Below, in pieces: positions 35,581 to 48,110 of a stretch of 64,000 nucleotides of DNA. The first letter of the stretch is position 1; the number at the start of each line of letters is the position of its first letter. This DNA comes from Cloeon dipterum (lineage: Eukaryota; Arthropoda; Insecta; Ephemeroptera; Baetidae): NCBI RefSeq assembly GCF_949628265.1, contig NC_088788.1:5146001-5210000 (forward strand), in the 5' to 3' direction. Under the pieces are notes generated by a model, which was not told the DNA's origin, did no database searches, and was given only the letters and a program-made list of their open reading frames with translations. A program made the translations under genes and the position numbers.

Positions 35581-36685
35581 TAAATTATGACCATTTTTCA
35601 TTTTGTTAACAATAAAATAGTCTATGGTTTGGAAAATTCAGCAAGAGTTCATTCCTTAAATAAGCAAATGTATTAAACTAGAAAATTTTATTTCAAATTA
35701 AGTTAAATTTCACCAAAAAAATAATTGGCCTTATTCTGAAAAAAATCACACTTTCATCAGGGACTTTCTAATAAATTTAAACAGTAATTAGAGTTAATTT
35801 AAGCTCATTTCCTTATATTTAAGTATATTTTAGACAAAGCTCTACATGATTTTTTTATAATTTCGTATTACATATCCAACTGAAGAGAAATCACATAAAA
35901 CGAGAGTTGATTGCCAGTGATCTGAGTGTGCAATGACGTCAAATATACAATTCATCAGAAAAGAAAATCCTAAAATCCAACTCAGCAATACAAAAAAGTG
36001 CTCCTCTGACTAAGTTAGTCGCTGGAGCACATCTGGAAAGCAATAAAACTAAACAAATAAGCCATTTTATCGCGCGCGCGAATCGCGTTTTGTCGATTCC
36101 GCGGTGACGGCGTTGGCAAAAGAAACGTGCGGGTTGGAGCAGCAATCACGAGGTGCGAGCCAAGACAATGGTTTTCGTCTCGAGCCCATCAGCAAGAGAT
36201 AAAGAGAGAAGAGCCGAAATGAATGGCGGTGCGATTTGGCCCCGCGTGGCATCGATCTGCGAAAATATACGCGTGTATCTGCGGTGTCTCGCGCGCGCAT
36301 ATCGACATCGCTGCCGTTGTGATAAATCGTTTGTATTGTTAACCAACGAACCAACCAACCAGCCAGGCAGCCAACAACACACCTACACACACACACTTCT
36401 TCTTTTTATTGTGCCAATGACTGACTATGAGTGCGAGAGAGTGAGTGAGTGAAAGCACACCATCCATAGAGTATTTATAGCACGCCATCCGCGTATTGAT
36501 TCTTCGCACGTCGTCATGTTCGAGAACGGACGCTTACTTATTTTCTTTCACCTGCCAAGCAGATGAGAAGAAGTGAAAATCAACCCTTATTAATAAAGGA
36601 TTTTTTAATTTCTAACTTAATTTAATTTTATAAATTTTTTATCAACGGGATCATAAATTAAATCTCTTTTCCCGCCACGCTGAAC
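35581..36685. other. AT-rich DNA, then GC-rich island 36,060-36,540
   Basis: The island holds CGCGCG and CA/AC runs, a GAGTGAGT repeat and TATTTATA at 36472-36479. No supported exon. Confidence 0.45.
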
Positions 36686-36689
36686 GCTT

Positions 36690-37068
36690 AAATATGGCGT
36701 CTAGTAGAGTCCAGTGCTACAAGTTTTCAGGAATTGATTTTTTTAGATATGGCGTCTGGTAGAGTGTGGCGGGAAAGTTTCAAACGTAAATTTAAATTGG
36801 CTTGGAAAATTTATCATGAAAATAGCTTCAGTAGAATGAATATTTTTGTTGTTATTTCTTTTAAAACAGCTGATGAGCCTGGTAATTGGTGAATCGACCA
36901 TTAGATGGCACATCAGGCTAATGGAAATGTAACAAAATACGCGGGAATGAAATTATTAGGTCGGCACGCCCCTTTTTTGACGCTTCTGATTGGCCGCTGG
37001 ACTCTCTCCTGATTGGCATGCATTATTTCGACGCCATATTGACTTCTGACTGGCAAGAACCAAAACAA
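36690..37068 (+). mobile_element. hAT-type MITE, family B copy 2
   Basis: Left part partly repeated: an ATATGGCGTCTRGTAGAGT segment occurs at about 36,693 and again at 36,748. The right part matches copy 1 through ATTTCGACGCCATATTG. Both termini are lost. Confidence 0.7.
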
Positions 37069-38735
37069 ATTATTAATATTAAATTTTTAAATGAAAGAGT
37101 TCAAATCTTAAATTAATATTCTGTAGCATATTGGCACTTAACTGTAAACAAGTTATTTCTTAACCCTTTAAGTTGAATGCCCTTTATTTATACAATAATA
37201 ATAACCATGGTCGTTTTCCTTTTCAACAGGTACGGATTAAAAGGCGATTTTCGACAAGTTGCACCGAGGGGGAGGGCGATAATCGGCTTTCCAGCGTGAA
37301 TTTAAAACAGATTATGATTACGCGCGGCATAATGAGAGGGAGCGAGCGGAAAACTCACTTTTAATTAGACCTCTCTGCAAATTGTAACAGAGGGCCGCCT
37401 ACTTCTGCCGAGTTCAAAGACAAAGCAGCAAAACGCCTCAGGCGCGCATTTACAATTTAAATGCGGTTCTAAGCTGCTGGAATTCACGAAAGGATGAATT
37501 ACCAACTTATTGCGAAACCAGAAATAAGGAACAATGTTTACGGAGTGTTAAGCTTAATTCTAAAGCTGAGAATTTGGCGTCTCAACTATTTTATGGTACG
37601 TGTTTAGCAGTTTAATCCAGGAAAAATATTATTTTGGCCTTTCCACCTTAAATATTTCCAATTTTAATTTATTTTTCAGCATCGGAACTCAATCCTTATA
37701 GCTGATAAAAATTATTACAAAAAACCTGCTGCTCTTATGCAAAATGTAATTTTAACTCTTACCAGAATTTTTTTCTGTATAAAATTTTGCAATAGCTGGA
37801 AGGATTTTTTTAACAATTTTGTGTTACCAGAGTTGATGAAATTCCAGTTTTGAGGTTGTACTGTTGCACAGAGAAAACTTTTCTCTTTAAAATTACAATA
37901 GAGAGCTAACTATTTTGACCCCTTTCCGCAGACTAAGCTAATTAGCGGAGTAATTAGCTCATTCCAGGCCGAGCCTTTGAAGCGAAAGCCGTCGGCGCTG
38001 CTCTCTCACTCACTCACTCGCGTCTAACAATTTGTTTAAGCGCAGTTGGGCCAAACTTGGCAATAATGACTCTCTCTCTCGCGAAACGCGAAAAACTTTG
38101 CCCGCACGAGCAGAGAAGAGAAGAAGAGCAGCTTGAATAATGGGGCTCGTTCAGCGAGCGCCGTAAATCTTTCCATTTTTTCTTATCTCGTCGGCCGACT
38201 GACAAATATCTTTTCCGCTCGTGTGTCGAAATTTCCCTCACCTTTTTGCTCGTAAATTCCGTCCGTTTTATGTCTTCAGCGGTGAAGATTGAATAATAAA
38301 CTTGTTATGCAACCGTGTCGTCCGGCGAGACGAGCCAATTGCCTACTTTACACTTGTCGAACTGGCCATATTCACGAGGAATATAATGTTATTATGCTCT
38401 CCAGTTTTCGTTACTGCGTCGTATTTCAGTATTTTATACGTGAGCTTCACAGTAAAATGAGTCGTGTCATGCTTTATAAATGAGCAGCTTTCATTTCGAT
38501 CTTTTATTCATAAGCCAATATATTCATAAATGGATTCTAAAGAGAGACCTTTGTAAAATTGATTTCATTTTGAAAATTCCAAAGTCATTCCTGTTTTCAA
38601 TTTAAAAGAGCTTTATATTTTTAATATTTAAACTGAGCCAATGAGAAGAAACCGACTTAATTACGCAGTATTTGAATGTTTCCTCTCTTACATAAAGTAA
38701 TCCAATTTTCTGTTATGGTAATGTTAAATTTAAAT
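37069..38735. other. Intergenic DNA with GC-rich islands
   Basis: Islands lie at 37,220-37,460 and 37,960-38,480. A TTTTCAACAG acceptor-like site precedes the first (37,209) but no frame or donor supports an exon. Confidence 0.4.
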
Positions 38736-38743
38736 TTAAATTT

Positions 38744-39112
38744 CACTGCGACGCGCAGATATGGCGTCTGGTAGAGTACGGCGGGAAAGTTACAAAAGTA
38801 AAATGTGTAAAATGAATTGCCTGGAAAATTTATCAAGAAAATACCGTCAGCACAATGAATATTTTTGTTGTTTTTTCTTTACTAACAGCTGATTACCCTG
38901 GTTATTGGCGAATCGACCGTTAGATGTCACATCGAGCTAAAGGAAATGTTATAACAAAATACGCAGGAATGAAATTATTAGGTCGGCACGCCTATTTTCC
39001 GACGCCTCTGATTGGCCGCTGGACTGTCTCCTGATTGGTCTCCATTATTTCGACGCCATATTCAATTCTGACCGGTAAGAATCAACACAGATTGCAACCC
39101 GCCCCCCCGGTA
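38744..39112 (+). mobile_element. hAT-type MITE, family B copy 3
   Basis: Left end CACTG joined directly to CGACGCGCAG by a small deletion. Right end CCCCCCCGGTA. Flanks TTAAATTT and GTAAATTT match at 7 of 8 positions. Confidence 0.78.
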
Positions 39113-41350
39113 GTAAATTTAAAAATATTTTTCAAAACACCATAGATATTTTACTTCTAGAATACTTTTTTAAAACTGCCGTGTGATTAAAAAAAATAAC
39201 TTCCTAAGAAAAAAGGATTTCAATCAATTTTGCATTTGACTGTAATTCCTGTAAATTAATAATTTCAAAAATGATTTGATTCTCAAGTCGAATTTATTTA
39301 TTAAAATTTTCACGTCTTTTATTTCCATTTTTTTGTGGAGGTGAATGAGAGACTTAAATTCTGCATCAACGCGAATAAATCATAGCGAGAGGCGAACGTC
39401 TAGATAAGGTGACATCAGCTTATTGGCTTATTTCCCTGTGGAAATGGGAAATTTATGCGGCATAACTGGCGTGATGAAGGACCATTAGTCTCCCGGCGGC
39501 TCCACGTGTCTACGTTGCAATTCCACGATTGAATTGATACAAATCGATTGCTCAGGCAAAACAGAAATATTAGACACAAGGGATGGATTTCTTTCTTCAT
39601 TTTTGACCTTGACTTTTTAACAGCTAAAATAAATCAATTTGCTATATGGAATAAAATTTAATTATTTAAATCATTTAAATAAATTCTTTCCATTTAATAC
39701 AAATAAAAAAGCAATATAATAATTATTTGAAATTCTTTTTTTAATAAGTAAAAATAAATTTAAACTAATCCTTTCAATTACTTCATACTGACAAAAATAA
39801 ATTTGATTTGTACAGTTACATCATCTTTGTGGATTTTTTTAAAGATATTTGAGCTATATTCCACGATGTTCACAGCGTCACAGTTTTAAGTTAACAAGGC
39901 AAATAATTAAGTTTTCATTTTATAGACACAGATTTGGGAAAATGTCGGTGTTTTGCTTATTTGCCTGCGTTGAGAGTAAATAGAAAGTGCTGTTATTTCC
40001 ACAACTACGAATTTTCGGAAGCGAAATGGGGGCAGAAATACCTGCGGCGTTAATAAACCACGACGCAGAGCGCATTCAGAAGGGAATAGCTACACGCACC
40101 GCGTGTGGCAAGGTTCCATTGAGAGCCAGAGAGCGAGAGAGAGAGTTTTGCACTCTAATTAATCCGCGATGTCGTTCGCTATTTGCGCTCCGAGCAGGAT
40201 TATTTCGCCGTGAAACCGAAAGTTTCACGCTTACCCGAACAAAAGCCATATTTCTCGGCCAAAAAGACCAAAGTTAGACTCTTTTGACGCGCATTTCTCG
40301 GAGGAATTTAATTAAATCGTTCCTGACTGAGACGACTGCTTTTATTATTGCAAAAGTGCTTTTATTGTCTCTCCCTGGAGACTTTTTTTTTTATCTCTGT
40401 CTCTGCCAATTATTCTCGATCAAGTTGCCGCTTGAGTGCTTCGAATTATTAAGTCTGCTCTCGGAAGTTTGTGTACTAACTGTTCTGATCTCGATTGTCT
40501 CGTTTCAAATGGAAAAAAGCAAATAATAAATTAATTATAGCATCAAAACTTCCTGTAAATTAATAAAAGCTGATATATTTAATAATTATTTTTAATTAAA
40601 TATGATTTTTTTATCAACGAGAGGTCTGGGTATTTTTATTTAATAAATTGGCCTCCAATTTTGCGTCAGTTAACCGTCTTAACTTTCAGTATGCAAGAAT
40701 TCCATTGCTTTATGAGGGTTAAAATATTTAAAAAATTATTTCTAACTCGAAATAACGAAAAATCAGGCAGAAACTGGAACATTTTAAGATGAAAAATGCT
40801 TAAATATTTGATTTAAGTTGTTTTAATTCGATATTTTTTTAGAAACAACATTTTTTCTGTCTAAACCAAGCAATTTCCAGCAAATATACATTTTCCGCGT
40901 CTGAAGTTTTCATTTGAATTAATTACACTGCGCCCCGGAACAAAAAATCCACGTTCTGAGGGAAGAGGACAAAACGTTCTCTCATTATCCCGAGCTGTCA
41001 GCTTGTTTTTGTTCTCTACGGGCGCACGTGTGCGTCTTTAATTAACTCGCCTGCCGCGGAATGAGAGGGCGGAGGGGCGTGAAAAGGCGCGCCGCGACGA
41101 GTGCCGTTTGATGCGGCGTGTGTAATTGTGCACGCGAGATGATTCGAGCGTGCGCTGCAGCAGTTATTTCTTTCTCTCGCCGAGTGAAAGAGCAACCGCG
41201 CTGCATCCTCATTAAAAATTGTTCCCTTTGACGCATAGTGCATACGTACACGCGCCTCTATTTGTAGCAAAAATCTTTTGCCCTGGATGGGAGACTGCAT
41301 TTTTACAATTTCACAACAAATCTTATATATTTAAATTTATGTTCGTTTTA
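39113..41350. other. Intergenic DNA with GC-rich islands
   Basis: Islands lie at 39,990-40,280 and 40,980-41,300. AT-rich between them; no supported gene. Confidence 0.45.
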
Positions 41351-41783
41351 AAGTGGAATGATAGAGAATTTCCCCGCAAAATCCTTTAACACTCATACAG
41401 ATTAGATTCTAAGAGTCAAGCACAGTTAAAAAATACATAGGTAGCGCTGGAATTTTACGAGAAAATCGGCCTCAAAGTTAGCATTGTTTTAAATGGAGAA
41501 CTGTCAAAGGAATTTTGTAATCGCGATTTTCCCTGAATTTCCACCAAAGAAAGACTCACACTGTCAGATAGATCTCGATGAGAGCATTCCAAATCAAGGG
41601 AGAAAACATGGTCAAGCGCTGGAAATTTCGGAGAAAATTGGCAAAAACCACCTGATTGGTCAACAGAGGGGGGCGTGTCACGCACTTTACCGCTGTTGCT
41701 TCTCGCTTTGTTAAGAAGGAAGGAATAATTTCACTTCATTATGTATTTAATTACATTTTCATCATCTGAAAAATTTGAAATCG
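41351..41783 (+). mobile_element. Family D-related element (subfamily 2), copy 2
   Basis: Left end AAGTGGAATGATAG after TTTTA. Matches the copy at 23,032 throughout. Ends against the next MITE. Confidence 0.72.
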
Positions 41784-42035
41784 AAGCGGGGGCCAGATGT
41801 GCGATAAAATTGGTTCGCAATGCGCAAATCCAAGATGGCGTCTGAATGTGTGAAACAAAAAGCTCTCTTTGGATTGCCTTAACGAGTGTCAAGAGTTTGC
41901 TTTTACGATCCAAAAGACACAATTAGTACAATAAATGCAATTTATACGTCACAAACTTGCTTCTTTTTGCGCATTTTCCGTGACCGTTTTTTCGCGCTAC
42001 ACTCCAACGGACGCCATATCTGCGCGTTGCACGCT
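41784..42035 (-). mobile_element. hAT-type MITE, family A, reverse copy
   Basis: Starts AAGCGGGGGCCAGATG. The right terminus has lost most of its TIR (GCACG joined to CTG). No target duplication visible. Confidence 0.75.
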
Positions 42036-42684
42036 GTTTAAAGTAGGATAAACTTTTCTTTTTACAAAAATAAAAAATCACGATCATTCCACTTGAAAAA
42101 TAAATAAAATAAAAAATAAATAAATCAAGGGCCAGAAATCTTTTTTTTTTTTAAACAGCTGGATTATCTGTAGAAGCACTAGTGGCTGGATTTTAATTTT
42201 CTCACACGTGGCTCACGTTGCTGTGCGGACGAGTCTCTTGCGATAAGCACAATAATTTTCATTTACGACCGATATAAAGGAGGCTAGCTATCCTCTCACG
42301 CGCACGGGAATATTTGCAGCCTTTTTATTGCATGCGATTGCTCCGCTTTATTTGTTTCCTTCCACCCAAGGCAGTGGCAATAAAATTTTCAGACCGTCTG
42401 CAGTCTGCATGCTGCTCTCGGCGGACGTTTTACCACCAGACACACACACACACGACCTTAATCGATTGCTCTCGGAGGAGAATCAAAATAACTACTCAGG
42501 AAATTTGTCACAAACTGAAACGCGCTTTTTGAAGATGAGCATTTTTATTGCTTTTAGATGGATACTCGGGTTTTTGGACAATTTTGGTTCATTTGGCGAA
42601 AAAACAAAGAAATGTTCATCATTTTTAAGGGTTTGTAGGACAATTTTAGATTTTAAAATAAATTTATTAAAGAAGTAAGGAATT
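42036..42684. other. Intergenic DNA with GC-rich island and TATA-like box
   Basis: The island at 42,190-42,480 has TATAAAG at 42273-42279 in GC-rich context, and a short CA repeat near 42,438. The 66-codon frame that follows has no family match. Confidence 0.35.
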
Positions 42685-43102
42685 CACCAGTTGCAAATGC
42701 CACCAATAGAGATGGCAGCACCGTCTACTTTTGTAATAAATTTAATTTTAGGACGCTTCACCTGTGATTTCAGACTCAATCCTGCCACTGTGCATTCTTC
42801 ACTTAATAAGCTTTCTTTTGACGTTCTGAAAACCAAAATTAGTCCAGCAATTCGCCGTAGAAACGTTGGAAAAGAATTTTCATTTCAAAAAATTGTTTTT
42901 CGAGATTCTACGGCGATTGGCTAAACCGATTTTGGTTTTCAGCACGTCAAAAGAAAACATATTAAGTGAAGAATGCACAGGAGCACAGGATTGAATCTGA
43001 AATCGCAGTGAAAGTGCCTTAAAATTAAAATTATTATAAAAATATATGGTGGCGCCATCTTTTGGCGGCTTCGAACACCAAGGGCTTATAGTAAAACTGG
43101 TG
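42685..43102. mobile_element. Palindromic MITE, family C copy 3 (diverged)
   Basis: Starts CACCAGTTGC, ends AAAACTGGTG, flanks AATT and TATT. More diverged than copies 1 and 2, but the central inverted segments are clear. Confidence 0.82.
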
Positions 43103-45574
43103 TATTGCATATGAAAAAACCAGCTTAATTGTTTTAAATTATTTATTTTTAAGAAATACCCTGTACTCTGGACTGAAACCCAATCTTTCTCTGAAAATAA
43201 TCCAAAAATGTCTCTTATCTAATTTAAAATTTCTTCCAAACCTCTGGAAAGAACCATTTTGTGTCTCTTTTTTATCTCTAAACTCAATAAAATTGTCCAA
43301 TTCCTTCTCGTTTAGAGGAAATTAACAACATTCGGTCGGACAGATCCAATTTTGCGTCCAAAACTCGATTTGCCGGAATTGCGTAAATTGAAAAGGAGCG
43401 CGGGGCAAAAGTTTATCAGTAAAGTTTACAGACCACGCAGAGAGAGCAGCGGAGCAGTCGCGTCGCGTCGCTGTCCGGCAGTTGTCAAAAGGGCGGCTCG
43501 GTTTTCCATCTGCGCAAACAGCAGCGTGCGTGAAATGTGTTTCGCTGCAGCCGTCCGCAAACAGGAAGCTGTAATCACTTTAATTTCCTTTGCAAAACTC
43601 GTTCGAAATCACAACGCAGCAGCGCAGCGTGCTGTTTGCACCGGACAAACAGCAGCCAGTGAGAGAGAGCAAAGCCAGAAAAGTGCCCTCTCCGTGGGTC
43701 GGTCGGTTTGTTTGTTGCCAGAACCGAAATAAAAGCAGCGCGCACCGCACGCGCCGACCGATAAACAGAAATCAACCTTTTTTTGTTGTTACTTTTTAGC
43801 CTGTCGGCGCGGGACTGCTTATTCCGCGAATAATGGCAAATTGGATTTGCTCTCGGAATTACGAAAAAATCGTGCGACGTGAAAATCGGTGTATTGATGC
43901 GTCAGAGTTTGTCTGATTTCCATTTAAACCAAATCCACTCTAGAAACAAAAAGAATGTCCTCATTCCGTCAGAATTGCACAAGCTAAATCCGTTTGTAAA
44001 TTTAACATTTTTTTTATAATTTAGATTTGATCTTCAACATTTTTATTCACTTTTTAAATTTAAATATTAAAAAAATCATGAACGTATTTTGGAATTTGAT
44101 GAATATTTATTTTTAACAAACCAGGTCTCTTAGCTATAAGCTACTTAAAATAATTTTTAATGGTTTTTTATGCTTGTGTTCCTATTTTTATTTACTAATT
44201 CATCATCTTTGAAACTCTGTACTTCTCCTGTTTTCTTTCTTTAGGAATAGAAGTAAATTAACGTTGAGGACTATGGCTGTGAATTTAAGATGATTTTTTA
44301 AGGGATATATTTTGCTTCCTTTGGACAATTTTTCAATCCAAATTATACAGTTTTTAAGACCATCAGCTTTTTTATAGTTAAGAGATTTTTAAGGAAATTA
44401 TCCTGAACTGAAGTAACTGTAACAAGGCATTTTCGTATCTTATCAGATCGCTTTATTAATAGTGAAAGACTAATAATTAAAATTATATATGGTCACGGAG
44501 TTAATTTAATTTCATCTTAAATTTTCAACGTGAACTTAACTGTCGGGAATTGATAAAAATAAATAAACAAATTAAAAATTAATGGCACAATCTTTGCTGG
44601 AGCTTAACCCAAATGGAAATGAAAATTGCAATTGGAACAAAAATTATTTGAGCTAACTAAAAATAAAGACTATTCTTTTTGTTGGTTTAATCTGCTCTAA
44701 AATTAAAAAAAGCAAAAATATAACAATCAAATTAAAAATTAATAATAGTTAAATTTAAAATAAATTTCTCATTGCAAACCAAAATACACTTACAATCCAG
44801 TGATTTTTAGTCCATTTAGATGGTTCAAGATGGTTTTGGCCAAATACCACTTTTTTCAGTATGATTTTAATGGTCCCGTAATGATTAATGCTCAGAAAAA
44901 ACGTCTGACCTTCGAGCCCTTTTTTGGAGAAGTAGATTTGTGCCAAAAATAGCTTAACAAAAGATCAGGGAAAGCCTGTGCTTTATTGTTGATTTCAGAA
45001 GAGCAAACATTTGCGAGACCAATTAAGAACAAAAGCCCCGTCAGATGATGCGTCGTGAGGAAGAAAAGAAGTTTTTTTTTGTGTGTGTTATATCTCGAGG
45101 AAAACGCCGAATGCTCTCAAATATAGCCTTTTGGCGTCGCGGATCATGCTGTGCCGAATTTCATTATTTCCCGCTGTCACCCGTACAGCAGATTGTCCCT
45201 CGAGAGAGCGAGCAGGGTGGCGGGTGGCGAGCGACCTTTTGACTCTGACGCCAGCGAGAGCAGTGCAATCTCCAGCAAAAGTAGTCCGATCGGCTCGGAT
45301 TATTTGTCCGGCGGGTGCGAAAAATCGGAGCCAAAGGTCAAACCCTTTTCCCAAAAGCACCGAAAGCTGGAAATGTTTTCTCGCAAAAGGTTAAAGACGA
45401 GGAAAATATATCAAAAAGGGCAAAAATGTTTTTATATTACTTACAGAAAGGCACGCAAAATTGTTTTGGTTTCTATTTAATTAAATTAAAAAAATGGAAA
45501 TGATTCGAATATTTTAGGCTGCACTTAGCGGTTGATTGATTTTTTAGTTTTAATAAAAGGACATTGCACTAAAA
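43103..45574. other. Intergenic DNA with GC-rich islands
   Basis: Islands lie at 43,330-43,880 and 45,020-45,370. The AT-rich middle contains a 71-codon minus frame (about 44,957-44,757) with a GTAAGT donor but no family match. Confidence 0.4.
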
Positions 45575-45815
45575 TTTTCCAATTTTCCAATTTAATTCAA
45601 AATTTAAAGCTCTTAACCATATTTTCTGACAAGATTTCGATTCCTCTCGTCGAGATCTATATAAACGCTTTTTGGGGAAGCACTTTGCTGTGAATTTAAA
45701 TAAGATTTCAAGTAGAGAGACATGCAGTCATCTCCATTTATTATATTGCAGCCGCATTTCAAATTTCAATTCTGGCTTAAAATCTGTTTCTGCATTGGTA
45801 AAAAAGGATTCCTAT
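45575..45815 (+). mobile_element. Family D element, partial copy
   Basis: Core CCTCTCGTCGAGATCTAT at about 45,640 and the following AAGATTTCAAGTAGAGAGAC match family D. Termini not found. Confidence 0.6.
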
Positions 45816-47689
45816 GATTAGTCACTGATTATTATTTGCTGTTTCGATTCCCCAGTAATTGTTTATTTTTTCAACCCCGAAACTTCCGCGTGCAATGAAA
45901 ATAGCTTGTATCATGGAATCTCTCACAGGAATTAACTAGGCATAAATTTATTGGCTTTAAGGATTTTTTGTTCAATATTGAAGAGATAGACATAAGAATT
46001 ATTAAAAAATGCATGCCAAAAAATAAGTAAATATGTCAGTTCTAACACAAAAAAGAACAGGAATTTCCAGAATATCCTCATATTGAAACAAATTAAAAAA
46101 TGCTATCATTAAATTAATTGACGTTATTTATTTCTGGTGGGTTCTTTATAAAAATTCTACATGTAACATGTAAAATACACACAAGCAGGTTTTCGACTGC
46201 TGGAACGTTTAATTGGAGGGTTTAAAAAGTATAATTTATTTTGATGTTTTTCACAAGTCAAAATTTATCGAGAGAGAGAAAAAAGTAACAAAAAGCGATA
46301 AAAATTGGTTGGAAAGAAAATTAAGCCCCTCTTTTGCGTCACAGATGACGTCAGAAGAAATTTTTGCTTCCGATCTGAACTTGATGGAAGCTAATATTGT
46401 TGTTATCTTTTGAAGAGCCTATTCAAGGAGGGGAACTTAATGATTTTGGTTCTTGAACTGCTCCTAAATTAGATTTTTCATTATTTTACTGTTCTTAAGG
46501 ATGAAAATCTTCTGTTATGATGTCTGAATTTCCTCAGTAAAACTTTTATAAGCAGTGCTCTTTTGCACATTGTTTTTTAAGTTGTCAGCACTTTTTTAAA
46601 AACAATTATAAAGATTCGTTTCCTCCATTAGAATATTAAAATGGATGGTTAACATTTTTCTAAGTAAATTTAATATTTGAAATTTCCTGCATGAAACAAT
46701 GGCTTGTTTTTCTGTATGTTTGTCATTAAATATTTATTCTATAGCTTTTAAAATATACAGGAAATCATACAATCTTTCCGAAAGTCATTTTTATGAAAAA
46801 TTAAAAAGTGAGAAGGGTGAATCAACCCTTGGACTCAAGATTGACACCTTTATCTTTTTCAACCACAATTATATAACGCTTGCAAATGCAAATGAAAACA
46901 ACTTTTAGTTCCCTAAAATATTTTTCATTATTTTTCAGACTCAAAATAAATTCTCCATTTATATTCTAATTAACTTGATAAAAGAAGGGCTGAAAATCCG
47001 AGCCTTCTCCGGCGGAGAAGGTGTTGGAAAGAGACGTTTGTCGCGCGCGTAACAAAGTTTGCACATATTCACAGATGGAAGAACTCTTCTCTCTCTTTCC
47101 GCGAGTTTCTTTCTCCCCTTTCAAACGCGGCGGGACGAGGAGACAATCATTTCCAGAGCACTGGATGAATTTCGCTGCCACCGTCCGCTTCTCCAACCAT
47201 TCGTTCTTTCGTTCGGCGCGTTTTTAATTAAACGAAACGGCAGTCATGCGCGGAATGCCTTTGACGGAAATATTTGCACGCCTTTGTGCCCGCTGAAACG
47301 CGCACTTTTTCCTCGCCACTGCCTCGATTTGACGCGAGAGGCTCTTTTTTACAACACGACACATCATATAATTAGCTAGGTGCCGGCTGCGATTCTCGGT
47401 TTCGGCGTGTTTTGTCGTGTGCTCGGCCGCGATAAGCGCATTTCACGCCGCGTCCTATCTCTCGCCGGCAACGCTTCCTTTTGTCGGAGAAAACCGGAAA
47501 ATCTATCTCGAGAAAGCGAGAGAGCGAGCGCGTGAAGAGATCGGAGAAAGGCTCAACTTGCCTGATCTAGCTCGCACGCCAGGCCGCCGCTAATGGAGCA
47601 GCCAAAATGTCAAAACTCGGCGTCGCGCGTCGCACGTCGAGATCGCACACTCCTGATTCTGACAGCGGCGTAAATGGAGTGTAAATTTG
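45816..47689. other. AT-rich DNA, then large GC-rich island 46,980-47,680
   Basis: The longest island in the window, with GCGAGAGAGCGAGCGCG-type purine and CG runs. No supported exon. Confidence 0.45.
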
Positions 47690-48110
47690 AATTATAGAGA
47701 TTTTAACTCTCCAGATTACGTCAGAAATTTAATTTCTTATAGACGATTCTCGAATAGATTAACTTAATTTGGGTATTTTGATTTTTTCCAAAAATATTTA
47801 GGTTTCTTTAACGGCCAGTTGAAATATTCAGACGAATTTAAATTTGCTCAATACAGGAAAACACTGAAAGAATTAATCAGCTTTCTGAATTTAGGCATTT
47901 TTTGACGCTACAATCAACTGCTGAATTTTAATGAGGCTAAACAAAGACCCATTTCAAAAATCTGCAATTAATTTTCCAAAAAAAATAAAAAAAACCTTGC
48001 AAGACTCAAATGTACTATTTTGTATCTTCTGATTATTAAATTTTCATACTTTTTCTCATCCCGGAAGCAATTAAATTCCTTTGCTAAAAAGGGGGCGTGA
48101 TCAGTAAAAT
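47690..48110 (+). repeat. Dispersed repeat, family E copy 2
   Basis: Pairs with 23,540-24,000 in the same order and orientation. Confidence 0.6.

Noticed and set aside
44757..44957. 71-codon minus-strand frame with a GTAAGT donor
   Set aside because: Faintly protein-like text (SINHYGTIKI) but no convincing acceptor, partner exon or family. AT-rich frames of this length occur by chance.
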